From the NCBI GenBank assembly GCA_964522665.1, contig CAZFVY010000003.1, positions 62,001 through 126,000 of the forward strand: DNA of 64,000 bases, read 5' to 3'. This document shows, piece by piece, positions 58,001 to 64,000 of this stretch. Position 1 is the first letter of the stretch. Each line of letters opens with the position of its first letter. The DNA is from CAZFVY01 sp964522665 (GTDB lineage Bacteria; Verrucomicrobiota; Verrucomicrobiia; Limisphaerales; CAZFVY01). The notes under the pieces were generated by a model, which was given only the letters and a program-made list of their open reading frames with translations, was not told where the DNA came from and did not search any database. A program made the translations under genes and the position numbers.

Positions 58001-58825
58001 GCCGTTGGCCGCGGCGTCGAAGGCGCGGCATTTGCCGTCGGGAGAAAGCGCCTGGAGCTTGGAGAAGCAGACGTGGGAATCGGGCGTCAGGATAAGATTG
58101 ACGCCCCCGGCCAAGGCGAAGTCCGATTCGCGTTGCCGCAGGCTTTGACAGGCGAGGTGGACGGCCACCAATGACGAGGAGCAGGCGGTGTCCAGCGCCA
58201 TCGCCGGACCTTCCCAGCCAAAAAAGTACGAGAGGCGCCCGGCCGCCGTGCTCGGGGTCGTGCCGGTGATGGAGTAGGCGTCGATCCGGGAGAAATCGTG
58301 CGAATGGCGATGGCCCAGTGCGTAATCATCCCCGGAGACGCCGACGAAGACGCCCCCGTTGCCGCCCTTGAGTTTGTCGGCCGGGACGCCGGCGTTTTCG
58401 ACGGCTTCCCAGGCGACTTCCAAGAGCAAGCGCTGTTGCGGGTCAAGGGCGCGGGCTTCCCGGGGCGAGATGTTGAAAAACGGCGCGTCGAAAGCATCGA
58501 CCGGCTCCCGTAAGAAGCCGCCCTGGACCGTGTACATTTTGCCCGGCTCGGCGGGATCGCGCGAATAAAACGACGAGGCGGCCCACCGTCCGGGAGGCGC
58601 CTCGGAGATGGCGTCCACCCCACCCGCCAGGAGGTCCCAAAACCGTCCCGGGGTGTCCGCGCCGCCGGGGAAGCGGCACGCCATGCCGACAATCGCGATG
58701 CTCTCGCGTTGGGCATCCTCCAACTCCGACAATCTCGCGTGAGCTTTCTTCAGCGCGAGATAGGCCTTTTTCAATGCTTGGTCGTTCCGGTCTTGCCGGA
58801 CAGCGCCTTCATCCATACCAACCAT
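52076..58825 (-). CDS. Type I PKS: KS-AT-DH-cMT-KR-ACP, 2249 aa
   Basis: First PKS module of the line. A short N-terminal helix (about 15-40) precedes KS: DTACSSS (Cys215), EAHGTGT (His350), KTNVGH (His390). AT: GHSLGEY (Ser665) and HAFH (765), so malonyl-CoA is the expected extender. DH: His965 in DHRVFGEIVVS (Ser where Pro is usual) and Asp1136 in LIDSCF. C-methyltransferase: ILEIGAGSGG near 1447. KR: GGFGGLG near 1861, Tyr2003. ACP: GMDSL, Ser2163, then a C-terminal helix (AEAERLLEQELAAL) that may dock to PKS2. The ATG at 58825 has a GGAG box 10 nt upstream (58839-58836), which supports this start over the ATG three codons in. KS Cys is intact and there is no loading domain, so the starter must come from another protein. 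Expected chemistry: a methyl-branched alkene, as in the first module of McyD. Confidence 0.95.
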   Translation of the reverse strand: MVGMDEGAVRQDRNDQALKKAYLALKKAHARLSELEDAQRESIAIVGMACRFPGGADTPGRFWDLLAGGVDAISEAPPGRWAASSFYSRDPAEPGKMYTVQGGFLREPVDAFDAPFFNISPREARALDPQQRLLLEVAWEAVENAGVPADKLKGGNGGVFVGVSGDDYALGHRHSHDFSRIDAYSITGTTPSTAAGRLSYFFGWEGPAMALDTACSSSLVAVHLACQSLRQRESDFALAGGVNLILTPDSHVCFSKLQALSPDGKCRAFDAAANGYVRGEGCGLIILKRLSDAIAGGDRILALIRSTAVNQDGKSNGLTAPNGVAQQKVIRQALARGRISPTDISYVEAHGTGTALGDPIEMEAIGEELAAGRTPENPLLVGSVKTNVGHLESAAGMAGLLKVVLALQRESIPPTLHFREPSPHIPWANLAVRVPTQMAPWPRGDRPRLAGLSSFGFSGTNSHIILQEAPSASALPAPAGARPVQTLNLSARNPAALRALARAFAERLETAPDSETLGDLCHSANTGRSFFERRLALSAESKSEAARRLRAFAAGESSPAICVGESRPGAEPRVVFLFTGQGAQYVGMGRALYAREPVFRTTLDECDARLRPWLGESIIDLMHGGDPARLNQTRFAQPAIFALECGLCQMLRGWGLRPAAVMGHSLGEYAAAFAAGVFSLGDGLKMVAMRARLMQELPQNGAMRVVFAPEAEVAAALRPRGDRVAIASLNGPANTVISGEAAAVAEVAAELAGAGVTTRPLAVSHAFHSRLLDPMLDEFERIVAELPLAAPQFTLISNLTGKPVREECRAAAYWRRHARQPVRFADGLSRLREQGHALFLELGPKPDLLSMARRFLPEETILLPTLRENDPAVRQLYLSLASLSARGVSLDWAAFDQDRGYRRVPLPNYPFQRQRYWALGAPVASRADENLGHPLFDRVTRSPLLDVVLFEGECGLETRPWLADHRVFGEIVVSGACLLAATLGAAARSLGAGPLACSDVFFQKALTIPTNESRRLQLALPSGAGPGVFRLLSATAPDAADGVIHFSGAIQVIREAKITPDGHPSRSAADAWRRLERTVAAEAVYELQSKRQIELGPSYRWIDAVKTGGAEAVARLRSPVETGAPGGWPLPPGLIDSCFGLAVMTLNVSVEDSFVPFAIEAFTFHAPANEGNFWAYARRRESLGGKLVADVWLTTETGQPVAEMIGLEGRAASRSQMLADAAGSIHDCFYTVEWREQSLSQPPARSAASPAELKIQLQATLDRLIATPEMARYGQGMAELERLVVAYAAAALADLGELPATGSNLSALEAAERLGVAPRHQKLWRRLLEALAAAGLVTVDGERQKAFGEFTAVEPASAARALGERFPECAAELALVERCGAALASVLRGECDPLKELLFPNGDATRVARVYREGLAGRSINALVHEAALALIERVPAPETIRILEIGAGSGGTTAELLPRLPATRVSYAFTDLSPKFLADGRASFGRHDFVRFARLDIEQDPSAQGFQPGEYHLIIAANVVHATADLRQTLCHIRSLLAPGGFLLLAEGIAPALWLDLVFGMTEGWWRFKDLALRPTHPLLAAERWGAILEQSGFARNDCVTLPAESRHAISQQAVIIAQAGAASAVPPVSRRRWLIFTDRGPTGARLATTMESAGYEVLTAVAGGGFQRISERGYELDPQVASHFDRLVAAAQNPDSPLTGVAYLWGLDAPGPASFGEAGPGASSRPGWSGALRLAQALARAKFARAPRLWFVTRDAVNTGADGLSGLAQSPLAGLSNAIAGEAPEFSVSVVDLDPAARDGAQNLFAELSAATPEVQIAWRGSRRFVARLTRSVPPAAPSAVAAPTREWRVRADRTYLITGGFGGLGLQTAKWLVEHGARHLALAGRRDPGPAAQVKLEALAAAGAEVTVFTADVSRFAQTAGMLTEIRRELPALAGIFHCAGVVDNAALAEQDDARFENVMAAKVDGAWLLHQLTEALELDCFVLFSSAASVLSAPGQANYAAANAFLDALAQFRRAQGRPVTCVNWGAWADVGAAAEAPSGAMLRLKGLSPLTPAAGFAALERALVERLPQVCVLVADWPVYLAHAPASPFLSELAPRTPSLRPTPAPASPTLDFAAWPAPERSLRLERYLTSRVALVLGWNDDAAVDPGQGFFEMGMDSLTSVELRNRLQTELKRTLPTTLALDYPTVFKLAEYLARELVSPPPSAARAPTPFAASATAADVRQMSDAEAERLLEQELAALKLRL

Positions 58826-59256
58826 GTTAAACTCACTCCATGTCTCGATCCGGCTTAGCTGCTTTACGACCGTTCTGAGCCAACCGGCGCAGCGCCCGCC
58901 GGCCGATCGTCAAAGTCCCCCGCGCGAGGCGCCGTGGCCCCGTCCGCGCCCCGCGCAGTTTTAAGGTATTAAACCCCTTCGCCGATGCCGGGTCTTGTAG
59001 CAGAAGGGATTGGCGAACTCAAGCAAAAATCGCCCGGGCGCGGTTGAAAACCCCGGCGCGTTTATTGGCCAAGCGCCGCGCAATTTTGAATCACCCTTCG
59101 CGGCGATCGACCGAAAAAAGCGCGTGAAACCTCCAGTGTTATCGGGGATCGAAAACTGGGATGAGGGGGTAACTAATTACTTGGCTTAGAGAATTGCAAA
59201 ACTTGGGGTCGAAATCGGCATGACGCCTGCTTATTCTTGCAGAGTTTAGAGGGCAC
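58826..59256. other. Divergent non-coding region upstream of the PKS cluster
   Basis: This 431-bp gap separates PKS1 (minus) from the pseudopilin-like gene (plus). I see no convincing ORF. It contains the GGAG ribosome-binding site of PKS1 (58836-58839) and, near the other end, a GAGGG box just before 59257. AT-richer patches at 58961-58976 (TTTTAAGGTATTAAAC) and 59169-59202 are the best places for promoters. I cannot fix a -35/-10 pair for either direction. The whole cluster is probably transcribed from here. Confidence 0.45.
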
Positions 59257-60327
59257 ATGACCGATCTGAAGCGGCTAACTTGGCGTGAAGGCAGGCGGGC
59301 TCGGGCACGCTCCGGGACCGGCTTTAGTCTGATCGAATTGCTGGTCGTCATCGGGATCATCGCCATTCTGGCGGCGCTTCTGCTGCCGGCTTTGGCCAAG
59401 TCCAAGAGTCAGGCGAATCGGGTCCATTGCCTCGGGAACCTCCATCAGGCCGGGATCGCGTTTCAACTGTTTGCGAACGAGCACAACGAACTGCTTCCCA
59501 TGCAACTGTCCACGAACCAGGGAGGCGCGCTGGAGTTCTGTCTTTCCTCGGCCGCGGCGGATTTGCCAGCGGCGTCGCTGCATACGTTTTTGGCGCTCTC
59601 GAATGAGTTGGTCACGCCGCGCGTCCTGATTTGCCGCGCCGATAAGCGCGTGCCGGTCGGCGATTTCGCCCATTTTACGAATGACAACCTGAGCTATTTC
59701 GCCGGGGAGCGGGCGTCGCAGCGAGAGCCGATTTCCGTGCTGGCGGGCGACAACAATTTGACTCCGGCGGCGGCGTCCTTGGTCAGTTCCGGCCTGGTCA
59801 CCTCGGTGAATCTGGAATGGACGCCGGCCGTCCACAATCGGAAGGGAAATGTGCTCTTTGTCGATGGGCACGTTGCGCTGGGGAGAAACGTCGGCTTGCC
59901 GGTCGCGGTCGCCCGCGGTTCCGGTCCAATCCTTCCGTCGCTGGCCCCGGGAGCGGCGCCGAGCGTTGGGGGCGCCGGTGGAGTCAGGAACGCGGGAGAC
60001 AGCCGTCCGAGCGGGGCGACCGGTTCTGGGGGCGGCTCAATTGGATTGAGCAGCCGTGGAACGAACGGTTCTCCGTCGTCGGCGCCCAAACCGATAGCGG
60101 AGGCGCCGAAGCAGCCTGCGGCTCCGACCGTGTCTCGCGCACCGACGCCGTCACCTACTCCGAACGGCCTTGCGACCGTGATCGACGCGTCACCGGAGCC
60201 TTGGGACACGCCGGCTTTTCAGTGGTTCAAATGGCTCATCGGCCTCCTCTTCCTGCTGCTGTTCGGGTGGGCCTTGCTGGTGATCGTCGCCTCGGTCAAG
60301 CGCGCGGCGGACCGAGGGAGATTCTAA
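59257..60327 (+). CDS. Prepilin-type (type II pseudopilin-like) protein with H-X9-DG motif and extra C-terminal membrane helix
   Basis: 356 residues. A basic leader ends in the prepilin peptidase site G22^F23SLIE27, with the +5 Glu, followed by a hydrophobic helix (about 26-48). Around residue 193 is H-X9-DG (HNRKGNVLFVDG), the signature of a prepilin-associated family that is abundant in Verrucomicrobiota and Planctomycetes. After it comes a Gly/Ser- then Pro/Ala-rich linker (about 210-310) and a second hydrophobic helix (about 320-347) ending in basic residues. The second helix is unusual, because pseudopilins normally have only the N-terminal one. Likely located in the inner membrane or envelope; function unknown. 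It faces away from the PKS cluster and is probably unrelated to it. Confidence 0.8.
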   Translation: MTDLKRLTWREGRRARARSGTGFSLIELLVVIGIIAILAALLLPALAKSKSQANRVHCLGNLHQAGIAFQLFANEHNELLPMQLSTNQGGALEFCLSSAAADLPAASLHTFLALSNELVTPRVLICRADKRVPVGDFAHFTNDNLSYFAGERASQREPISVLAGDNNLTPAAASLVSSGLVTSVNLEWTPAVHNRKGNVLFVDGHVALGRNVGLPVAVARGSGPILPSLAPGAAPSVGGAGGVRNAGDSRPSGATGSGGGSIGLSSRGTNGSPSSAPKPIAEAPKQPAAPTVSRAPTPSPTPNGLATVIDASPEPWDTPAFQWFKWLIGLLFLLLFGWALLVIVASVKRAADRGRF

Positions 60328-60343
60328 CGCTGGCAGAGTAGAT

Positions 60344-60387
60344 GGCGGCGGAGCCGCGGCCGGAACGACCGCAAGGCTCTCGCCGCC
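60344..60387. terminator. Possible bidirectional hairpin between convergent genes
   Basis: Arms GGCGGCGGAGCC (60344-60355) and GGCTCTCGCCGCC (60375-60387) pair with a one-base bulge. They lie between two genes that converge here (ends 60327 and 60407). No T-run follows on either strand, so its role as a terminator is tentative. Confidence 0.35.
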
Positions 60388-60406
60388 AATGATTATTCCG
60401 CGCGGA

Positions 60407-60922
60407 TCAGGCGGCCGACTTCATGTCGGCGGCGACTTTCTGGCCCTCTTTGTATTTCGCGGCAAAATACTCGCGGGTCTTCTCGGGATCGAAATCGAGC
60501 AGCGTGCCGCCGGTTTCGAAATGGACAACGAACACTTTTCCCAGCGCGTAGGTTGAAGCGCCGGCGACGATCGGCAGCGCCAACATGCCGCTCAGGCTCC
60601 CGACCAACGGGATCAACTTGACGGCCGAAGCGGCGACGCCGCGCAGCATGGTTCCGGTCCCGACGCTGGAGATAAGCACCGCGATGATGTTTTTGACGCG
60701 GTGTTCGCTGAATTTGACGCCGTAGAGTTCGGACAATTCGCTGACTAATTTCAGTTGAACGCCCCCGATGGCCAGCAAGTCCACGCCGCCAACCGGCAGC
60801 AAGCCCGCGCCCGCGGACCAATAGGTGTACTTTTTCACCAACGCGTCCGCGGCGGTGAGATGGCAGGTGCATTTGACTTCGGCTGTCCCCGGCGCCGACT
60901 CGACGTTTGCAGTGGATGACAT
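60407..60922 (-). CDS. DUF697 family membrane-associated protein
   Basis: 171 residues. The central part (about 25-145) has alternating hydrophobic stretches (WSAGAGLLPVGGVDLLAIGG; LIPLVGSLSGMLALPIVAGA) and a conserved middle, YGVKFSEHRVKNII, which fit the DUF697 (YcjF-like) family, often linked to GTPases. No GTPase domain is fused here. The ATG at 60922 has a GAGG box 9 nt upstream. A Cys-rich dipeptide (CTC) lies near residue 18. It is transcribed towards the pseudopilin gene and away from the small membrane protein. Function is not known from the sequence. Confidence 0.7.
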   Translation of the reverse strand: MSSTANVESAPGTAEVKCTCHLTAADALVKKYTYWSAGAGLLPVGGVDLLAIGGVQLKLVSELSELYGVKFSEHRVKNIIAVLISSVGTGTMLRGVAASAVKLIPLVGSLSGMLALPIVAGASTYALGKVFVVHFETGGTLLDFDPEKTREYFAAKYKEGQKVAADMKSAA

Positions 60923-60966
60923 AGATCTAATCCTCGGTTAATGGTTTCTTCCTGTTACCAGTGCGG

Positions 60967-60996
60967 ACTATGGCACACCTGCCCTCGAAAAGTCAA
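60967..60996 (-). promoter_or_regulatory. Candidate sigma70-type promoter for the DUF697 gene
   Basis: On the minus strand TTGACT (60996-60991) is followed after 18 nt by CATAGT (60972-60967), which lies about 45 nt upstream of the start codon at 60922. The -35 matches 5 of 6 consensus positions, the -10 only 4 of 6. Confidence 0.35.
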
Positions 60997-61131
60997 TCCT
61001 TTTGTCGGCGCTTTCAGGGTGGTCGTCGTCGGCGTCCGGGCGGCGTGCCCGACGCGCAACGGTGCCGGAGGTCTTATGATTGAACGGCGCCTGCGCTTGT
61101 GAATTTCCGTTTTTTCGGTATGATTTGTCGT

Positions 61132-61470
61132 ATGCGCGACCCTGCGGAAGCCTGGCGAAGATGGTTTGGGGCGTTCTTTGTGCTGGTTGCCGGCGGAATG
61201 TTGGTGTGGGGGTTGACGATTTTGAAACCGCGTTTGACCGGGGTCGGATTCTTAATCTATTGGTTCGTCTGTTTTCTTTTCACCGGATTGGCGATTTTGA
61301 TCGCCCTGCTGGATCTCTTCATTACCCGATGGCGCGCGCGCAACGCTCGTAATCAGTTGGCGCGCCGGGCGCTGGCTGGACTGGAGTCCGACCCGGCGGC
61401 GCCACCGAAGCGGTCCAGCGCGGAGCCGCGCGAGGACGAGCAGCGGGTTGACCGCTCGGTGGGGCGGTGA
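61132..61470 (+). CDS. Small membrane protein with two predicted helices
   Basis: 112 residues from ATG 61132. Two hydrophobic segments (about 13-29 and 36-62) are separated by a short basic turn. A charged, Arg- and Glu-rich C-terminal tail (about 65-112) follows and is probably cytoplasmic. Earlier in-frame starts exist (GTG 61099, ATG 61120) and none has a good Shine-Dalgarno box; 61132 gives a typical short N-terminus before the first helix. The stop is 1 nt before the next ATG, so the two genes are likely co-transcribed. I do not recognise the family. Confidence 0.6.
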   Translation: MRDPAEAWRRWFGAFFVLVAGGMLVWGLTILKPRLTGVGFLIYWFVCFLFTGLAILIALLDLFITRWRARNARNQLARRALAGLESDPAAPPKRSSAEPREDEQRVDRSVGR

Positions 61471-61471
61471 G

Positions 61472-62623
61472 ATGTTAAGCGGAATGCGAACGTTTTGGAG
61501 CGGGATGGCGCGCGGCGGCCGGGGCTGGATGGCGCTCTCCGTCGGCGTGGTTCTCTGCTTCAGCCGTTGCCTCCACGCGCAGACCCCGCCCGACAATGAT
61601 AACTTCACCAACGCGATCGCGTTGAGCGGTTCCACGTTTACCGCAATCGGCTCGAACGTTGGCGCGACGAAGGAACCGAACGAACCGGATCACGCCGGCA
61701 ATCCGGGCGGCATGTCGGTCTGGTGGTCGTGGACCGCCCCCGCCGACGGCTACGTGACGCTTTCGACGGCTGGCAGCGACTTCGACACGCTCCTGGCGGT
61801 TTACACCGGCACGGCGGTCAAACGCTTGAACGGGGTCAACAGCAACGATGACGACGGTGACTTACAGACCAGTTCGGTCACTTTCAACGCGGTCGCGGGA
61901 ACGATATACCGGATCGCCGTGGACGGGTTCAATGACGTCGAGGGAGGCACGATCGCGTCGGGGAACATCAAACTGACGTTGACATCGAACGTGAAACTTC
62001 AGGCGCCGGCTTGGGTGGTGACCAACGTTTTTGGCGGGTTGATTCAATCCTCCGACTACCGAGGGCAGGTCGTCATTTTGAATTTCTGGTCCACCACTTG
62101 CACCCCGTGCGTCGCGGAGATTCCGGGCCTGGAGCAGTTCTACGGCTCGTACGCCCAACAGGGCGTCGCGATGATCGGCGTCGCGATGGATTCGACCGGT
62201 GAGAGCACGGTCAAGCCGTTCCTGGCCCAAACGCCGCTCAATTATCCGGCGGCGTACATGAACGCCAAGATCACGCAGGACTACGGCGGCGTCACCGTCA
62301 TTCCGACGACCGTTTTGATCGATCGCGATAACTACGTCGTCAACACGGTTACCGGCGCGATTGACGCGGGAACATTGAGCGGCATGGTATTGCCGCTCTT
62401 GCCAACCGTTGCCGCGCCGCGGTTGAGCGTGCAGGCGAGCGACGGCCAGATTTCGCTGAGCTGGGTCGATGGTGGAAACGGTTACATCCTGGAGGCGGCG
62501 GACACGCTCGGTTCGGGCGTCTGGACCCCTGCGGGCGGCGCGATCGTCAACGCGTCAGGGATGGGAACGCTGACCACTTCACCCAACGCCGCGACGCGTT
62601 TCTTTCGGTTGCGAAAGCCGTAG
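61472..62623 (+). CDS. Secreted thioredoxin-fold (TlpA-like) protein with N-terminal PPC-like domain
   Basis: 383 residues. An N-terminal signal peptide (hydrophobic core near 22-33, likely cut after CLHA) is followed by a beta-rich region (about 40-170: DNDNFTNAIAL..., FDTLLAVYTG, Asp-rich loop) typical of pre-peptidase C-terminal-like domains of secreted proteins. Residues about 180-310 form a TlpA/AhpC-type thioredoxin fold with the redox motif C210-T-P-C213 and a cis-Pro region (VIPTTVLID). The C-terminal segment (about 315-383: ISLSWVDGGNGYILEAADTL, ending in RFFRLRKP) is a tail seen in many Verrucomicrobiota exported proteins. Start ATG 61472 lies 1 nt after the previous stop; ATG 61484 is possible. 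Likely an extracytoplasmic thiol oxidoreductase; the partner is unknown. Confidence 0.8.
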   Translation: MLSGMRTFWSGMARGGRGWMALSVGVVLCFSRCLHAQTPPDNDNFTNAIALSGSTFTAIGSNVGATKEPNEPDHAGNPGGMSVWWSWTAPADGYVTLSTAGSDFDTLLAVYTGTAVKRLNGVNSNDDDGDLQTSSVTFNAVAGTIYRIAVDGFNDVEGGTIASGNIKLTLTSNVKLQAPAWVVTNVFGGLIQSSDYRGQVVILNFWSTTCTPCVAEIPGLEQFYGSYAQQGVAMIGVAMDSTGESTVKPFLAQTPLNYPAAYMNAKITQDYGGVTVIPTTVLIDRDNYVVNTVTGAIDAGTLSGMVLPLLPTVAAPRLSVQASDGQISLSWVDGGNGYILEAADTLGSGVWTPAGGAIVNASGMGTLTTSPNAATRFFRLRKP

Positions 62624-62638
62624 GGGTGGTGACTATTC

Positions 62639-63577
62639 ATGGTGAGTTCAGGGAACGGAGAAAGCGAGGGTCCCGGCGAGGGTGGCGAACATCATGGTGC
62701 GCGCGAGCCGCGGAGCGAATTGAAATTCCTGGTGGCCGAGGAAACGGCCCAGGCAATGCGGGATTATTTGCGCCATTATCTGGCTTTGGACCGGCACAGC
62801 GCGGCGCGGCCAACGTTTTCTTACCCAATCCACACACTTTACTTGGATACCGAAGACCTGCAGCTCTATCGGCAAACGCTCGACGATCACGAACAGCGTT
62901 TCAAGATGCGGCTCCGGTGGTATGACCTTGAGCCGTCTTCGCCGGTCTATTTTGAAATCAAGCGCCGGGTCAGCCGGGGAGTCCTGAAGGAACGTTGCGC
63001 CGCGCGGCGAGCGGCCGCGCCCGGGATCCTCGCGGGCCGCTGGCCAAGCCCGGCGGACGTCGCCGGGGGCGGCGCGAGCGACTTCATCTGTTTGGAACGC
63101 TTCAGTGACTTGGTTCGGCGCCTGAGGGTGTGCCCCAAGGCGCAGGTCAGCTATTTGCGCGAGGCGTGGCAAAATGGCGGCGACGAATCGGTTCGAGTAA
63201 CCCTGGACCGAGAGGTTCTTTGCGCCGCCAGCGCGCCCCCTGACCCGGCTTGGCCGGTCGAGACCTTCGCGCCGTTCGGTTTCCGGGTGATTCTGGAACT
63301 GAAGTACGTTGGTGAGTTCCCCCCTTGGTTTGGCGGGCTAATCACTACATTTAGACTAGCGCAAAGCGCCGCGGGCAAGTATGGTACGGCCGTAAAGCTC
63401 ATGGGCGAACAACGGTATTTTTGTACATTGGCGGCGCGGAACCCCCTGGCGGGGACGCCGGAGGGTTGGAGTTTCACGGGGCTGAAGGCCGGCTTCAGTG
63501 GCGGGGCGCCGGCTCGCGCGGAGGCGGTAGGCGATGCCCAGGCAGCGGCGGAACCCCAGCGCCCGGCCGCGCTATGA
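62639..63577 (+). CDS. VTC-domain (polyphosphate polymerase-like) protein
   Basis: 312 residues. Conserved VTC-family elements appear in order: ELKFLV near 27, YLDTEDLQLY near 68, a basic strand RFKMRLRWY near 86, YFEIKRRVSRGVLKER near 103-118, R..YLREAW near 170, VTLDREV, ILELKY near 218 and KYGTAVKLM near 246. The acidic and basic residues line the tunnel in which yeast VTC makes polyphosphate; bacterial relatives with DUF4956 partners are annotated polyphosphate polymerase domain proteins. No membrane helix is seen. The last 50 residues are Ala/Pro-rich and poorly conserved. The stop overlaps the next start as ATGA, so the two are translationally coupled. Confidence 0.85.
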   Translation: MVSSGNGESEGPGEGGEHHGAREPRSELKFLVAEETAQAMRDYLRHYLALDRHSAARPTFSYPIHTLYLDTEDLQLYRQTLDDHEQRFKMRLRWYDLEPSSPVYFEIKRRVSRGVLKERCAARRAAAPGILAGRWPSPADVAGGGASDFICLERFSDLVRRLRVCPKAQVSYLREAWQNGGDESVRVTLDREVLCAASAPPDPAWPVETFAPFGFRVILELKYVGEFPPWFGGLITTFRLAQSAAGKYGTAVKLMGEQRYFCTLAARNPLAGTPEGWSFTGLKAGFSGGAPARAEAVGDAQAAAEPQRPAAL

Positions 63578-64000
63578 TGGAGTCACTTTTTCGGGGAGAT
63601 TTCGCTTCCGCGCCCCTCAACATTCCGGTGATGATCCTGGGGCTGTTGCTGGCCTTTTTGCTGGGCCACGCCAACGCCTGGGTTTACATGCTGACGCATT
63701 CCGGGCTGTCTTACTCGCGCACGTTCGTCAATTCCCTCATCCTGATCCCGGTCATCGTCTCGCTGGTGATGCTGGTCCTGGCGAATAATCTGGTCACCGC
63801 CTTTGGCATGATGGCCGTCTTTGCCATTGTCCGTTTCCGAAACATCCTGCGCGACACGCTGGACACGACCTGGATTCTGATCTCACTGGTCATCGGGATG
63901 GCGTGCGGCACGATGAAGTTCGCGACGGCGGTGGCGGGTGGCGCGTTGACCTGCGGCATCATGCTTTACCTGTGGTACACGGCCTTCGGCGCCCGGCATC
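63574..64000 (+). CDS. DUF4956 membrane protein, N-terminal part (runs off the right edge)
   Basis: The first 142 codons are in the window; the ORF is open to the edge. The translation begins MMESLFRGDF and has about four hydrophobic helices, with the family hallmark VRFRNILRDTLDTTW between helices two and three and a Gly-rich helix GMACGTMKFATAVAGG after it. DUF4956 proteins are commonly encoded next to VTC-domain proteins, as here, in an ATGA overlap. They are thought to work together in polyphosphate handling, or possibly cell-surface function, at the inner membrane. Confidence 0.83.
   Translation, partial: MMESLFRGDFASAPLNIPVMILGLLLAFLLGHANAWVYMLTHSGLSYSRTFVNSLILIPVIVSLVMLVLANNLVTAFGMMAVFAIVRFRNILRDTLDTTWILISLVIGMACGTMKFATAVAGGALTCGIMLYLWYTAFGARH

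Noticed and set aside
1..64000. tRNA, rRNA, CRISPR array or transposase
   Set aside because: I saw no cloverleaf-like gene, rRNA block, spaced short repeats or DDE/tyrosine recombinase motifs in either strand. The only long repeat is the NRPS module.

Overview
The window is dominated by one minus-strand assembly line of about 58 kb: a type I polyketide synthase / nonribosomal peptide synthetase (PKS/NRPS) system of four giant genes plus a glycosyltransferase. The host looks like a high-GC member of Verrucomicrobiota (Pedosphaera/Limisphaera-like). This rests on the plus-strand neighbours: a prepilin-type protein with an H-X9-DG motif, a secreted protein that ends in the '...RFFRLR' tail common in that phylum, and a VTC-domain/DUF4956 pair. 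It is an inference from gene style, not from a marker gene.

Layout. Positions 1-298 (-) hold the N-terminus of acetate kinase. The cluster reads right to left: PKS1 (58825-52076: KS-AT-DH-cMT-KR-ACP), PKS2 (52079-46680: KS-dead AT-DH-KR-ACP), an 11,002-residue PKS-NRPS (46683-13675: KS-AT-ACP-aminotransferase, then eight NRPS modules), a terminal NRPS (13678-1811: TubC-type docking domain, three modules, thioesterase), and a GT1 glycosyltransferase (1786-443). The first four genes are joined by three ATGA stop/start overlaps. Right of the cluster, 58826-59256 is a non-coding divergent region. The plus strand then carries a pseudopilin-like protein (59257-60327), a small membrane protein, a secreted thioredoxin-fold protein, a VTC-domain protein and the start of a DUF4956 membrane protein. 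A DUF697 protein (60922-60407) lies on the minus strand.

How the cluster should work (inference). PKS1, PKS2 and the PKS part of the giant protein follow the order of the Adda-building enzymes of microcystin (McyD then McyE), but the giant protein lacks the McyE C-methyltransferase. The predicted head group is a 3-amino-6-methyl-4,6-dienoyl unit on an unknown starter. Eleven adenylation domains then add residues. Ten-residue signatures read by eye suggest Ala-like, Ser, Asn-like, Thr, Tyr (with an embedded methyltransferase), a beta-amino acid, an alpha-aminoadipate-like residue, unknown, Thr, Ser, unknown. A thioesterase releases the chain and the glycosyltransferase may decorate it. I see no loading module, phosphopantetheinyl transferase, exporter, type II thioesterase or regulator in the window.

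Most notable: a roughly 4.56 kb apparently identical in-frame copy of a C-C-A(Thr)-PCP module in two different genes; tandem condensation domains whose second member reads HHxxxDR; a complete protein-arginine-methyltransferase-like domain inside a Tyr-type adenylation domain; a Lys2-like adenylation domain in the middle of the line; and a PKS module whose acyltransferase has lost its catalytic serine and histidine.
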